From contig NZ_CP060131.1 in NCBI RefSeq assembly GCF_014235185.1, positions 2,177,501 to 2,241,500 on the forward strand: 64,000 bases of DNA, in the 5' to 3' direction. The notes below the pieces were generated by a model. That model searched no databases. It worked only from the letters and a program-made list of their open reading frames with translations, and had not been told where the DNA came from. Below are positions 10,652 to 18,813 of this stretch, one piece after another (the stretch's first letter is position 1; every line of letters begins with the position of its first letter). The stretch is from Pseudonocardia petroleophila. Lineage in GTDB: Bacteria > Actinomycetota > Actinomycetes > Mycobacteriales > Pseudonocardiaceae. The position numbers and the translations under genes were made by a program.

Positions 10652-10668
10652 CTTAGGGCTCCGTTAGG
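10652..10668. promoter_or_regulatory. Candidate response-regulator box (TTAGG direct repeat)
   Basis: CTTAGG and GTTAGG occur with an 11-base period (TTAGG at 10653-10657 and 10664-10668) in the 102-base divergent promoter region. OmpR-family regulators bind tandem half-sites one helical turn apart on one face of DNA, so this is a good candidate for autoregulation and control of the gene at 10692. A single CGTTAGGG also covers the histidine kinase stop codon (minus strand, near 8604). Confidence 0.5.
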
Positions 10669-10691
10669 CCGGTGCGCGGCATCCTGGTCCG

Positions 10692-11147
10692 GTGCCCCCG
10701 ACCACCCGTGCCCTCACCGCGGTGCTCGCCTGGGCCGCGGCGGTCGTCGGGTCGACGGCGATCGGGCTGACGGCCGTCGGCGCGATCGGGGCCGGGATCG
10801 TGGGAGCCGGGACCGCGGGGTCGGGCTCGGACCCGCTGACCGCCGCCGAGGTCGAGCGCCTGCTGGCCACCTCCGCGCCCGCGGCGGCGGAGCCGACGAC
10901 GCCGGCGGCCGGCCCGGCCACGACCGCCCCGGTGGTGCTGGCCGGGCCCGGCGGAACGGTCGTGGCCCGGTGCACCGGCGGCGCCGTCGAGGTGGTGTCG
11001 GCCAGCCCGGCCCAGGGCTTCCGCGTGCACGACGAGGGTGCCGAGGACGCCGGGCGGGTGCGCTTCGAGTCCGAGGACACCGAGGTGGAGATGCGCCTGT
11101 CCTGCCTCGACGGGCAGCCGGTGTCGGACACCCGCGTGGACGACTGA
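10692..11147 (+). CDS. Small exported protein, function unknown
   Basis: 151 residues with a hydrophobic N-terminal segment at 8-40 (signal peptide or anchor), a Pro/Thr/Ala linker and a small C-terminal domain of about 65 residues with two Cys (VVARCTGGAVEV and MRLSCLDG) that could form a disulfide outside the cell. I do not recognise a named family. It is divergent from the two-component operon and shares the TTAGG repeat region, so it may be a target of that response regulator. A CATCCT hexamer ends six bases before GTG 10692, suggesting a leaderless mRNA. Confidence 0.75.
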   Translation: MPPTTRALTAVLAWAAAVVGSTAIGLTAVGAIGAGIVGAGTAGSGSDPLTAAEVERLLATSAPAAAEPTTPAAGPATTAPVVLAGPGGTVVARCTGGAVEVVSASPAQGFRVHDEGAEDAGRVRFESEDTEVEMRLSCLDGQPVSDTRVDD

Positions 11148-11169
11148 GCAGAGGGGTGAGGATGGGCCG

Positions 11170-12159
11170 ATGAAGACGGGCGAGCACAACGGCCTCACCG
11201 ACGTCGCCGGCCTGCGGGTCGGGCACGCGGCCCTCGACCGGCCGGGTGCCCTGACCGGCACCACCGTCGTGCTGGCGCCGCCCGGTGGGGCCGTCGGCGG
11301 CGTCGACGTGCGGGGCTCCGCCCCCGGCACCCGCGAGACCGACCTGCTCGACCCCGGCGCCACCGTGCAGCGCGTCCACGCCGTCCTGCTGACGGGCGGC
11401 AGCGCGTACGGGCTCGCGGCCGCGGGCGGGGTCGTCGCGCGGCTGGAGGCGGCCGGGACCGGGTTCGAGGTGCCCGGCGGGGTGGTGCCGATCGTGCCGG
11501 GTGCGGTGCTGTTCGACCTGGGCCGCGGCGGCGACTTCAGCGCGCGCCCGGACGCGGACCTGGGGGCCGCCGCGTACGACGCCGCCTCCGCCGGCCCGGT
11601 GGCGCAGGGTGCCGTGGGGGCCGGGACCGGGGCCGTGGCGGGCGGGCTCAAGGGCGGCGTCGGCACGGCGAGTGCGGTGCTCGACGGCGGTGCGACGGTC
11701 GCGGCGCTGGTCGTCCTCAACGCGGTGGGCTCGGCGCTCGACCCGGCCACCGGCCTGCCGCTCGGGCTGCGGACGGGCCTGCCGGGCGAGTTCCCGGAGA
11801 TCGCCGTGGACGACGCCGCCCGCGCCGTGCTGCGGCAGCCGCCGCCGTCCCCCGAGCCGGGCACCGCCACCACGCTCGTCGTCGTGGCCACCGACGTCGC
11901 GCTCGACAAGGCGGGCTGCCGCCGGCTCGCGACGATGGGCCACGACGGGCTGGCCCGCGCGGTCTCCCCGGTGCACACGATCATGGACGGGGACGTGGTC
12001 TTCGGCCTGTCCACGACCACCCGCCCGGCGCCGGGACCGCAGGAGCTGTTCGCGGTGCAGGCCGCGGCGGCCGACGTCGTCTCGCGGGCGACGGTCCACG
12101 CCGTGCTCGCGGCCGGGTCCGTCGGCGGGTGGCGCGGCTACCGGGACGTGGTCGGCTGA
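11170..12159 (+). CDS. P1 family (S58, DmpA-like) peptidase
   Basis: 329 residues matching the self-processing P1/DmpA aminopeptidase family: LTDVAGLRVGH at the N-terminus, LLTGGSAYGL, the GTGAVAGGLKGGVGTAS segment and ALVVLNAVGSALDP, and a late DGDVVFGLST. These N-terminal nucleophile hydrolases cleave themselves and then act as aminopeptidases or amidases on short peptides or amides; the substrate is not predictable. ATG 11170 is preceded by GAGGATGGG. It follows the small exported protein after 22 bases. Its last 22 bases overlap the end of the convergent tetR-like gene. Confidence 0.88.
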   Translation: MKTGEHNGLTDVAGLRVGHAALDRPGALTGTTVVLAPPGGAVGGVDVRGSAPGTRETDLLDPGATVQRVHAVLLTGGSAYGLAAAGGVVARLEAAGTGFEVPGGVVPIVPGAVLFDLGRGGDFSARPDADLGAAAYDAASAGPVAQGAVGAGTGAVAGGLKGGVGTASAVLDGGATVAALVVLNAVGSALDPATGLPLGLRTGLPGEFPEIAVDDAARAVLRQPPPSPEPGTATTLVVVATDVALDKAGCRRLATMGHDGLARAVSPVHTIMDGDVVFGLSTTTRPAPGPQELFAVQAAAADVVSRATVHAVLAAGSVGGWRGYRDVVG

Positions 12160-12749
12160 GCCGGTCCTCCGGGACGGGCGGGCAGCAGCGCCTGCAGCAC
12201 CCGGCCCGCGCGGTCGCCGTCGGGCTCCTCGCCGGTGATCACCTCGAGGTACACGTAGGACTCGACGATCCGGACCACGGTGTAGGCGAGGTCGTCCACC
12301 GGGATCGGGCTGTGCAGCCGCCCCGCCGCGGTGTCGGCCTCGATCCGCCCGCGCACGAGCGCGACCAGCCGCTGCTGGTAGCCCCCCGCGCGCAGCGTCA
12401 GCAGGCGCAGCGCGGACTCGCCCTCCTCGGCCAGGTACCGGTGCATGCCGGGATGGGCGAGGACGTCGCGGACGAAGCCGGTCAGCGTCTCCGCGAGGGG
12501 CGTCCCGTCGGGGGAGCGGGCGAGCGTGCGCTCGGTGAGCGACCAGATCACCTCGCGGAGCAGCAGCTCGCGCGACCCCACCCAGCGGTAGAGCGTGGCC
12601 CGGTTGACGCCCAGCTCCGCGGCCAGCGCCTGCATGTCCAGCCGCAGCCCCGCCTGGAACGTGCGGCGGGCGAGGGCGAACGCGTCGAGCGCCGTGGGGC
12701 GTTCCGCGGTGCCCCCGGCGAGCCGGCGCTGCAGCGGTGTGGCGGACAC
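12138..12749 (-). CDS. TetR family regulator (QsdR-like)
   Basis: 203 residues. The helix-turn-helix lies near residues 30-60 (MQALAAELGVNRATLYRWVG), followed by a helical ligand domain resembling the QsdR-type C-terminus (YTVVRIVESYVYLEVITGEEP). GTG 12749 is chosen because GGGAGGGA lies just upstream; an ATG 39 bases further up lacks one. It is divergent from an alpha/beta hydrolase gene and most likely represses it. Its 3' end overlaps the P1 peptidase gene by 22 bases. Confidence 0.88.
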   Translation of the reverse strand: MSATPLQRRLAGGTAERPTALDAFALARRTFQAGLRLDMQALAAELGVNRATLYRWVGSRELLLREVIWSLTERTLARSPDGTPLAETLTGFVRDVLAHPGMHRYLAEEGESALRLLTLRAGGYQQRLVALVRGRIEADTAAGRLHSPIPVDDLAYTVVRIVESYVYLEVITGEEPDGDRAGRVLQALLPARPGGPAQPTTSR

Positions 12750-12797
12750 GGTCCCTCCCGGCGGCGTTGACGGCCTTCTGTGACCCACCTCATACTA

Positions 12798-12834
12798 GCG
12801 ACAGAGGGGCGGTCGTGTCGCATCCACGCGACAG
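12798..12834. promoter_or_regulatory. Candidate operator in the tetR/hydrolase divergent region
   Basis: TGTCGC-ATCCAC-GCGACA (12816-12833) is an 18-base palindrome with six-base arms, and a further GCGACAG half-site lies at 12798-12804. The position between divergent starts fits a TetR operator controlling both the regulator and the hydrolase. Confidence 0.5.
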
Positions 12835-12872
12835 TCGGCCGACGTGTTGCACGATCTCGACGAGGAGAGCGC

Positions 12873-13955
12873 ATGAGCACCGACGCCACCGTGAGCGCTG
12901 CACCCGGCCGCCTCGGCGACCCCGACCTGACGATCGGCACCGACCCGCGGGCCGATCCCCGGATGGTCGCGGTGTTCGCCGCGTTCGGCATCGACGGGCC
13001 CGCCGACGGCGCCCCGCTCGGCCCCGACGCCCCGCGCGAGGAGCTCCTCGGGTTCGTCGAGGCCGTCGAGGTCGGGTTCGAGGGCCTGTTCACCGCGCTC
13101 GCGCAGGACGCCCCTGCGGTCGACGGGGTCCGCGAGGAGCTGATCACGATCACCGGTGAGGGCGGGCACGAGATCCGGCTGCACGTGCACCGGCCCGAGG
13201 GCGTCGAGGGCCCGCTGCCGTGCCTGTACCAGGTGCACGGCGGCGGGATGGTCATGCTGGCCACCGAGGGCCCGCTCTACACGCACTGGCGCCGCCGCCT
13301 CGCCGCGGCCGGCACCGTCGTGGTCGGGGTCGAGTACCGCAACGGCGGCGGCGCACTCGGGTCGCACCCGTTCCCGTCCGGCCTCGACGACTGCGCCACC
13401 GGGCTGCGCTGGGTGCACGCGCACCTCGGCGAGCTGGGCGGGTCGCACGTCGTCGTCACGGGGGACTCGGGCGGGGCCAACCTCTCCCTCGCGCTGGCGC
13501 TCAAGGCGAAGCGGGAGGGCTGGGCGGACGAGATCGCCGGGGTCTACGCGCAGAGCCCGTACATCCTCGGGTCGTGGGCGGACGTCCCGGCCGAGCTGCC
13601 GTCGCTGCGCGAAAACGACCAGTACTGGCTCAACGTCTCGCTGTTCCCGGTGCTGGCGGCCGTCTACGACCCCGACGGCGCGCACGCCGACGACCCGACG
13701 TGCTGGCCGTACGCCGCGGGCGTCGCCGACGTGGAGGGGCTGCCGCCGCACGCCATCACGGTCAACGAGCTCGACCCGCTGCGCGACGAGGGACTGGCCT
13801 ACCACCGGCTGCTGCTCCGGGCCGGGGTCAGCTCGGTCGGCCGGATCAACCCGGGCCTGTGCCACGTGGGCGAGATCCTGTTCCCGGCCGCGCTGCCCGA
13901 CGTGTACGCCGCGGCCGTGCGGGACGTCACCGGGTTCGCGCGCTCGCTGGCCTGA
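12873..13955 (+). CDS. Alpha/beta hydrolase of the hormone-sensitive lipase type
   Basis: 360 residues. The HSL family marks are present: the HGGG oxyanion-hole motif in YQVHGGGM near residue 125, the nucleophile elbow GDSGG near 198, an acidic residue in ELDPLRDEG near 305 and a late His in LCHVGE. It should hydrolyse a soluble ester or lactone. GAGGAG precedes ATG 12873. It is divergent from a QsdR-like TetR gene, which suggests induction by its substrate. A terminator follows at 13966. Confidence 0.9.
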   Translation: MSTDATVSAAPGRLGDPDLTIGTDPRADPRMVAVFAAFGIDGPADGAPLGPDAPREELLGFVEAVEVGFEGLFTALAQDAPAVDGVREELITITGEGGHEIRLHVHRPEGVEGPLPCLYQVHGGGMVMLATEGPLYTHWRRRLAAAGTVVVGVEYRNGGGALGSHPFPSGLDDCATGLRWVHAHLGELGGSHVVVTGDSGGANLSLALALKAKREGWADEIAGVYAQSPYILGSWADVPAELPSLRENDQYWLNVSLFPVLAAVYDPDGAHADDPTCWPYAAGVADVEGLPPHAITVNELDPLRDEGLAYHRLLLRAGVSSVGRINPGLCHVGEILFPAALPDVYAAAVRDVTGFARSLA

Positions 13956-13965
13956 GTCGGCCCCG

Positions 13966-13993
13966 TCGCCGGGGGAGTGTCAGCCCCCGGCGA
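13966..13993. terminator. Bidirectional terminator between hydrolase and moaD
   Basis: TCGCCGGGGG at 13966-13975 pairs perfectly with CCCCCGGCGA at 13984-13993 around an eight-base loop. The right arm lies within the last codons of moaD, so the hairpin and the end of the gene overlap. Confidence 0.8.
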
Positions 13994-14249
13994 AGGGGGG
14001 CAGGACGTCGAGGACGGCGTCCGGCCCCAGCACGGCGGAGCGGTCGCGCACGGCCACCTCGTCGAGCAGGAAGCTGCAGCGGTCGAGCACCGTGCCGAAC
14101 TCCGGACCGTGCTGCGCGCGCAGCGCGGTGAGCGCGTCGGCGACGGTGGCGTCGGCCGGGAGCTGGACCTTCTCGGTCTCCGCTCCCGCGGCCGCGCGGG
14201 CGGCCGCGAAGTAGCGGACGGCGACGGTGGTGGTGGTCACGGCAGCCAT
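13980..14249 (-). CDS. moaD: Molybdopterin synthase small subunit (MoaD/ThiS family)
   Basis: 89 residues with the ubiquitin-like MoaD fold and the C-terminal Gly-Gly (LPPFAGG) that is adenylated and then thiocarboxylated to supply sulfur for molybdopterin. It lies four bases downstream of moaA, in the same direction, so the two form a molybdenum-cofactor operon. A ThiS function is less likely given that neighbour. MoaE, the partner subunit, is not in the window. Confidence 0.9.
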   Translation of the reverse strand: MAAVTTTTVAVRYFAAARAAAGAETEKVQLPADATVADALTALRAQHGPEFGTVLDRCSFLLDEVAVRDRSAVLGPDAVLDVLPPFAGG

Positions 14250-14253
14250 CCTC

Positions 14254-15315
14254 TCAGCCCCCGATGGCGCTCATCGGGCGGTCCGGCTGCAGGAAGCCTG
14301 GGTCGTCGATGCCGTGTCCGGCGAGCTTGCCCCACATGGCGTGGCGCCAGGTGTCGGCGATCTCCGCGTCGGAGCAGCCGCCGCGGACCATCGCGCGCAG
14401 GTCGGTCTCGGTGCGCGCGAACAGGCACGAGCGGACCTGCCCGTCGGCGGTGAGGCGGGTGCGGTCGCAGGCGCCGCAGAACGGGCGCGTCACCGAGGCG
14501 ATGACGCCCACCGCGGCCGGCCCGCCGTCGACGATCCAGCGCTCGGCAGGCGCGCCGCCGCGGGCGACGGCGTCGGGGGTGAGCGTGAACTCGGCCTGGA
14601 GCTTGTCCAGGATCTCGCCCGCGGTGATCATCTCGGTGCGCTCCCAGCCGTGCTGGGCGTCGAGCGGCATCTGCTCGATGAAGCGCAGCTCGTAGCCGCC
14701 CTCGACGGCGAAGCGCAGCAGGTCGCAGGCCTCGTCGTCGTTCATCCCGCGCAGCAGCACAGTATTGATCTTGACCGGGCCGAGGCCGGCCTGCCGGGCC
14801 GCGACGAGGCCGTCGAGGACGTCGGAGAGGCGGTCGCGGCGGGTGATGGTGGCGAACCGGTCGGCGCGCAGCGTGTCCATCGAGACGTTGAGTCGGTTGA
14901 CGCCCGCGGCCGCCAGCGACTCGGCGCGGCGCGCGAGGCCGATGCCGTTGGTCGTCAGCGAGATGTCGGGCCGGGGCTCCAGTGCGGCCGAGGCCGACAC
15001 CAGTCCCTCCAGGCCCTTGCGCAGCATGGGTTCGCCGCCGGTGAAGCGCAGCTCCTCGATGCCGAGGTCGCGCACCGCGATGCCGATGAGGCGCATCAGC
15101 TCGTCGTCGGTGAGCTGCTCGTCGCGCGGCATCCAGTCCAGGCCCTCGGCGGGCATGCAGTAGGAGCAGCGCAGGTTGCAGCGGTCGGTCAGCGAGATCC
15201 GCAGGTCCGTGGCGACCCGCCCGAAGGTGTCGATCAGCCGGGCGTCGTCGGGGCGGGCCGGGTCTCGGGTGGTGGCTCCACGCACTGCGGGGAGGCCGAG
15301 CTCGGAGGGCGTCAC
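14254..15315 (-). CDS. moaA: GTP 3',8-cyclase MoaA
   Basis: A radical SAM enzyme that, with MoaC, converts GTP to cyclic pyranopterin monophosphate, the first step of molybdenum cofactor synthesis. The SAM cluster motif is DRCNLRCSYCMPAEGL, the second cluster is FCGACDRTRLTADG with a later Cys, and the protein ends in the required Gly-Gly (SAIGG). From GTG 15315 it has 353 residues. I prefer this start because a TACGCT -10-like hexamer (plus-strand 15322-15327) sits six bases upstream, as in leaderless genes; ATG 15348 is the alternative and has no Shine-Dalgarno. moaD follows after four bases. Confidence 0.95.
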   Translation of the reverse strand: MTPSELGLPAVRGATTRDPARPDDARLIDTFGRVATDLRISLTDRCNLRCSYCMPAEGLDWMPRDEQLTDDELMRLIGIAVRDLGIEELRFTGGEPMLRKGLEGLVSASAALEPRPDISLTTNGIGLARRAESLAAAGVNRLNVSMDTLRADRFATITRRDRLSDVLDGLVAARQAGLGPVKINTVLLRGMNDDEACDLLRFAVEGGYELRFIEQMPLDAQHGWERTEMITAGEILDKLQAEFTLTPDAVARGGAPAERWIVDGGPAAVGVIASVTRPFCGACDRTRLTADGQVRSCLFARTETDLRAMVRGGCSDAEIADTWRHAMWGKLAGHGIDDPGFLQPDRPMSAIGG

Positions 15316-15445
15316 CCCCTCAGCGTAACCGGCCCGTGACTCGGCCATTCGGCCGCCGACCTGCGCAAACGCACTTCTCCGCAGACGCGGATCCGATTCG
15401 CGCTGCGTACCGCAGATGCCCGGGTTTCGACGGCTGTCCGAAAGG

Positions 15446-16651
15446 TCAGCCGTGTCGGCCCAGCTCCTGGCGGGCCACCGTGCGCAGGTGCACCTCGTCG
15501 GGTCCGTCGGCCAGGCGCAGGGCGCGGGCCCAGACGTAGAAGTAGGCCAGCGGGGTGTCGTCGCTCATGCCGGCGCCGCCGTGGATCTGGATGGCGCGGT
15601 CGATGACGTCGCAGGCGATCCGCGGGGTGATCACCTTGATCGCGGCGATCTCGGTGGCCGCCCCCTTCGCCCCGTACCGGTCGATCAGCCACGCCGTCTT
15701 GTAGACGAGCAGGCGGGCCTGCTCCACCTCGATCCGCGACTGCGCGATCTGCTCGCGCACCACGCCCTGCTCGGAGAGCGGGCGGCCGAACGCGACGCGG
15801 GACTGCGCGCGCCGCACCATCAGGTCGATCGCGCGCTCGGCCATCCCGATCAGGCGCATGCAGTGGTGGATGCGGCCGGGGCCGAGGCGGGCCTGGGCGA
15901 TGGCGAAGCCGCCGCCCTCCTCGCCCAGCAGGTTCGACACGGGCACGCGCACGTCCTCGAAGTGCAGCTCCGAGTGGCCGTGCTGGTCCTGGTAGCCGAA
16001 CGTCGGCAGGTTGCGGGTGATCGTCAGGCCGGGGGTGTCGCGGGCCACCAGCACCATCGACTGCTGGCGGTGCGTGGCCGCCTCCAGGTCGGTCTTGCCC
16101 ATGACGATGAAGATCTTGCAGCGGTCGTCGGCCGCGCCGGAGATCCACCACTTCCGGCCCGAGATGACGTACTCGTCGCCCTCGCGGCGGATCGTCGTCT
16201 GCACGTTGGTGGCGTCGGAGGACGCGACGTCGGGCTCGGTCATCGCGAACCCGGACCGGATCTCGCCGTCCAGCAGCGGCTGGAGCCACTCGGCCTTCTG
16301 CTCGGGCGTGCCGAACAGGTGCAGCGTCTCCATGTTGCCGGTGTCGGGCGCCTGGCAGTTGATCGCCTCGGGGGCGATCACCGGCGACCAGCCGGACACC
16401 TCGGCGACCTGCGCGTACTCGAGGTTGCTCAGGCCCGACAGCGACGGCAGGAACAGGTTCCACAGGCCGCGGCTGCGGGCCTCGGTCTTGAGCTCCTCGA
16501 CGACGGGCGGCAGGGCCCACTCGTCGGGCGTCCCCCGGCGCTCGGCGCGGAACGCGTCGTACGCGGCCTCGGCCGGGAGGACGTGCTCGTCGAGGAACGC
16601 GCGCATGCGCTCGGTGTAGTCGGCGGCCACGGCGCTGGGTTCGAAGTCCAC
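15446..16651 (-). CDS. Acyl-CoA dehydrogenase
   Basis: 401 residues, full length for the family. The N-terminal helical domain, the central FAD site (FAMTEPDVASSDATN and the KWWISGA segment) and the C-terminal helical domain (GRPLSEQGVVREQIAQSR, QIHGGAGMSDDTPLA) are all present. It resembles the ACAD10/11-like group rather than short-chain housekeeping enzymes. It introduces a 2,3 double bond into an acyl-CoA with FAD and passes electrons to ETF. It stands between moaA and the divergent molbindin regulator, with no evident functional link to either. Confidence 0.92.
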   Translation of the reverse strand: MDFEPSAVAADYTERMRAFLDEHVLPAEAAYDAFRAERRGTPDEWALPPVVEELKTEARSRGLWNLFLPSLSGLSNLEYAQVAEVSGWSPVIAPEAINCQAPDTGNMETLHLFGTPEQKAEWLQPLLDGEIRSGFAMTEPDVASSDATNVQTTIRREGDEYVISGRKWWISGAADDRCKIFIVMGKTDLEAATHRQQSMVLVARDTPGLTITRNLPTFGYQDQHGHSELHFEDVRVPVSNLLGEEGGGFAIAQARLGPGRIHHCMRLIGMAERAIDLMVRRAQSRVAFGRPLSEQGVVREQIAQSRIEVEQARLLVYKTAWLIDRYGAKGAATEIAAIKVITPRIACDVIDRAIQIHGGAGMSDDTPLAYFYVWARALRLADGPDEVHLRTVARQELGRHG

Positions 16652-16728
16652 GTCCGCATCACACCACAGGGACCGGGTGTCCGGTCACGATCTCCGCACC
16701 GCCCTCCTCCGAACCGCAGGATCGGATA

Positions 16729-16734
16729 TAGAGT
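16729..16734 (+). promoter_or_regulatory. -10 element of the molbindin-modABC operon
   Basis: TAGAGT (TANNNT) ends seven bases before GTG 16742. No Shine-Dalgarno is present, so transcription probably starts at or next to the start codon. Confidence 0.5.
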
Positions 16735-16741
16735 CCACCGC

Positions 16742-17146
16742 GTGCCGCAGTTCAGGATCGCCGAAGCCGCCCGCCTGCTGGGGGTCAGCGACGACACCGT
16801 CCGTCGCTGGGTCGACGCCGGGACGCTCCCCGCGCAGCCCGACGCGTCCAACCGCAAGGTGATCGACGGGGCCGCGCTCGCCCGGTTCGCGCGCGAGAGC
16901 GCCCACGTCCCGCCGGACCCCTCGGGGGTGCAGCGCTCGGCGCGCAACCGCCTCGTCGGGCTTGTGACCTCGGTGAAGACCGACCCGGTGATGGCCCAGG
17001 TGGAGATGCAGTGCGGCCCGCACCGGATCGTCTCGCTGCTGTCGGCCGAGGCGGTCCACGAGATGAAGCTCGAGCCCGGCGTCCTCGCGGTCGCCGTCAT
17101 CAAGTCGACCAACGTGGTCGTGGAGACCCCCGGAGGAGCGTCATGA
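16742..17146 (+). CDS. HTH-molbindin regulator heading the molybdate transport operon
   Basis: 134 residues in two parts. Residues 1-50 form a MerR/excisionase-like helix-turn-helix ([20 protein letters not shown]). Residues about 65-132 form a Mop/TOBE molbindin domain ([16 protein letters not shown], then [14 protein letters not shown]), which binds molybdate oxyanions. The protein overlaps modA by four bases (ATGA), so it is translated with modABC. It is the likely molybdate sensor for this operon, a small one-component analogue of ModE with a different HTH. GTG 16742 is chosen from the -10 spacing. Confidence 0.88.
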   Translation: MPQFRIAEAARLLGVSDDTVRRWVDAGTLPAQPDASNRKVIDGAALARFARESAHVPPDPSGVQRSARNRLVGLVTSVKTDPVMAQVEMQCGPHRIVSLLSAEAVHEMKLEPGVLAVAVIKSTNVVVETPGGAS

Positions 17147-17922
17147 AGCTGCGTCTGCTGGCCGTCGGTGCGGCCGCGCTGGTACTGGCGGGCTGCGGAG
17201 GCGGCGCCGCCGATCCCGCACCCGCGGAGTCGGCCTTCCCGGAGGAGCGCACCCTGACGGTGTTCGCCGCGGCGTCGCTGACCGACGTGTTCACCGAGCT
17301 GGAGACGCGCTTCGAGGCCGACAACCCGGGCGTCGACGTCGTCCTCAACTACGGCGCGTCGTCCGATCTCGCGCAGCAGCTCGTCAACGGCGGGCCGGCC
17401 GACGTGTTCGCCGCGGCCAGCGCGGCCACGATGGCGACCGTCACCGACGCGGGCCTGATCGAGGGCACCCCGGAGGTGTTCGCGCAGAACGAGCTGCAGA
17501 TCGTCACCGCGCCCGGCAACCCGGAGAACATCACCGGCTTCGCCGACCTGGCCCGACCCGACCTGCAGGTCGTCGTCTGCGCCCCGCAGGTGCCCTGCGG
17601 GGCCGCGGCCGAGAAGATCGAGACGGCCACCGGCATCACGCTGACGCCGGTCAGCGAGGAGCCCGACGTCCGCTCGACGCTGGGCCGCGTCACCACCGGC
17701 AACGCCGACGCCGGCCTGGTCTACGTGACCGACGTCGCGTCGGCCGGCGACAGCGTCGAGGGCATCGCGTTCCCCGAGTCCGCCTCGGCGGTCACCGACT
17801 ACCCGATCGGCGTCCTCACCTCCGCACCGCAGCCCGAGCTGGCGAGGGCGTGGACCGACCTGGTCACCGGCGCCGACGGCCAGGCGGTGCTCACGGGGGC
17901 CGGCTTCGTCGGGGCTCCGTGA
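17143..17922 (+). CDS. modA: Molybdate ABC transporter substrate-binding lipoprotein
   Basis: 259 residues with a lipoprotein signal peptide (ALVLAGC lipobox, Cys near residue 19) and a type II periplasmic-binding fold: [13 protein letters not shown], a [12 protein letters not shown] segment that contacts the oxyanion, and [10 protein letters not shown]. It captures molybdate or tungstate outside the membrane. GGAGGA precedes ATG 17143, which overlaps the regulator stop. modB follows by GTGA overlap. Confidence 0.95.
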   Translation: MKLRLLAVGAAALVLAGCGGGAADPAPAESAFPEERTLTVFAAASLTDVFTELETRFEADNPGVDVVLNYGASSDLAQQLVNGGPADVFAAASAATMATVTDAGLIEGTPEVFAQNELQIVTAPGNPENITGFADLARPDLQVVVCAPQVPCGAAAEKIETATGITLTPVSEEPDVRSTLGRVTTGNADAGLVYVTDVASAGDSVEGIAFPESASAVTDYPIGVLTSAPQPELARAWTDLVTGADGQAVLTGAGFVGAP

Positions 17923-18743
17923 CGACACCGGTCACCGCGAGGAGGGCCGGCCGCGCCGATCGGGCGGCGGTCGGCCTCCCCCGCTTCCTGTGGATCCCCG
18001 CGGGGCTCGCGTTCGCGCTGATCGCGCTGCCCGTCGTCGGGCTGGGTCTGCGGACCGACTGGCCGCGGCTGCCCGAGCTCCTGCTCAGCGAGGCCTCGCT
18101 CGACGCGCTGCGCCTGTCGCTGATCACGGCGAGCTGCTCCACGGCGATCTGCATCCTGCTGGGCGGCCCGCTCGCGGTCGTGCTCGCCAGGGGCCACCTG
18201 CCCGGCCTGCAGTTCCTGCGGTCGGTGGTGCTGCTGCCGCTGGTGCTGCCGCCCGTCGTCGGCGGGCTGGCGCTGCTCTACCTCGTGGGCCGCACCGGGC
18301 TCGTCGGGCAGGGTCTGGACCTGGCGTTCGGCATCACCGTGCCGTACACGACGGCGGCGGTCGTCCTCGCGCAGACGTTCGTCGCGCTGCCGTTCCTCGT
18401 CGTCAGCCTGGAGGGGGCGCTGCGCACGTCCGGGCAGCGCTACGAGGCCGTCGCGGCCACCCTCGGGGCCTCGCCCGCGCTCGCGTTCCGGCGGGTGACG
18501 GTGCCGCTCGTGCTGCCCGGGTTGCTGTCGGGGGCGGTGCTCGCGTTCGCCCGCTGCCTCGGCGAGTTCGGGGCGACCATCGCGTTCGCGGGGAGCCTGG
18601 AGGGGACGACGCGGACGCTGCCGCTGCTCGTCTACCTGGCCAGGGAGTCCGACGTGGACGCCGCCGTGGCGCTGTCGCTGCTGCTCGTCGTCGTCGCGGT
18701 CCTGGTCATCGCGATCGCGCGGCCCCGGACGGTGGCGTCATGA
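17919..18743 (+). CDS. modB: Molybdate ABC transporter permease
   Basis: 274 residues with five or six hydrophobic helices and the EAA loop that docks to the ATPase ([20 protein letters not shown]). It forms the membrane channel for molybdate. GTG 17919 overlaps the modA stop (GTGA). About 70 bases separate its stop from the chosen modC start. Confidence 0.95.
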   Translation: MTTPVTARRAGRADRAAVGLPRFLWIPAGLAFALIALPVVGLGLRTDWPRLPELLLSEASLDALRLSLITASCSTAICILLGGPLAVVLARGHLPGLQFLRSVVLLPLVLPPVVGGLALLYLVGRTGLVGQGLDLAFGITVPYTTAAVVLAQTFVALPFLVVSLEGALRTSGQRYEAVAATLGASPALAFRRVTVPLVLPGLLSGAVLAFARCLGEFGATIAFAGSLEGTTRTLPLLVYLARESDVDAAVALSLLLVVVAVLVIAIARPRTVAS

Positions 18744-18813
18744 GCGAGCCCGCGAGCTCGTCATGGGCGCGGCGGCCGTCCGCAGCGCCGAGCTCGCGCA
18801 GCGGGGGAGTGCG

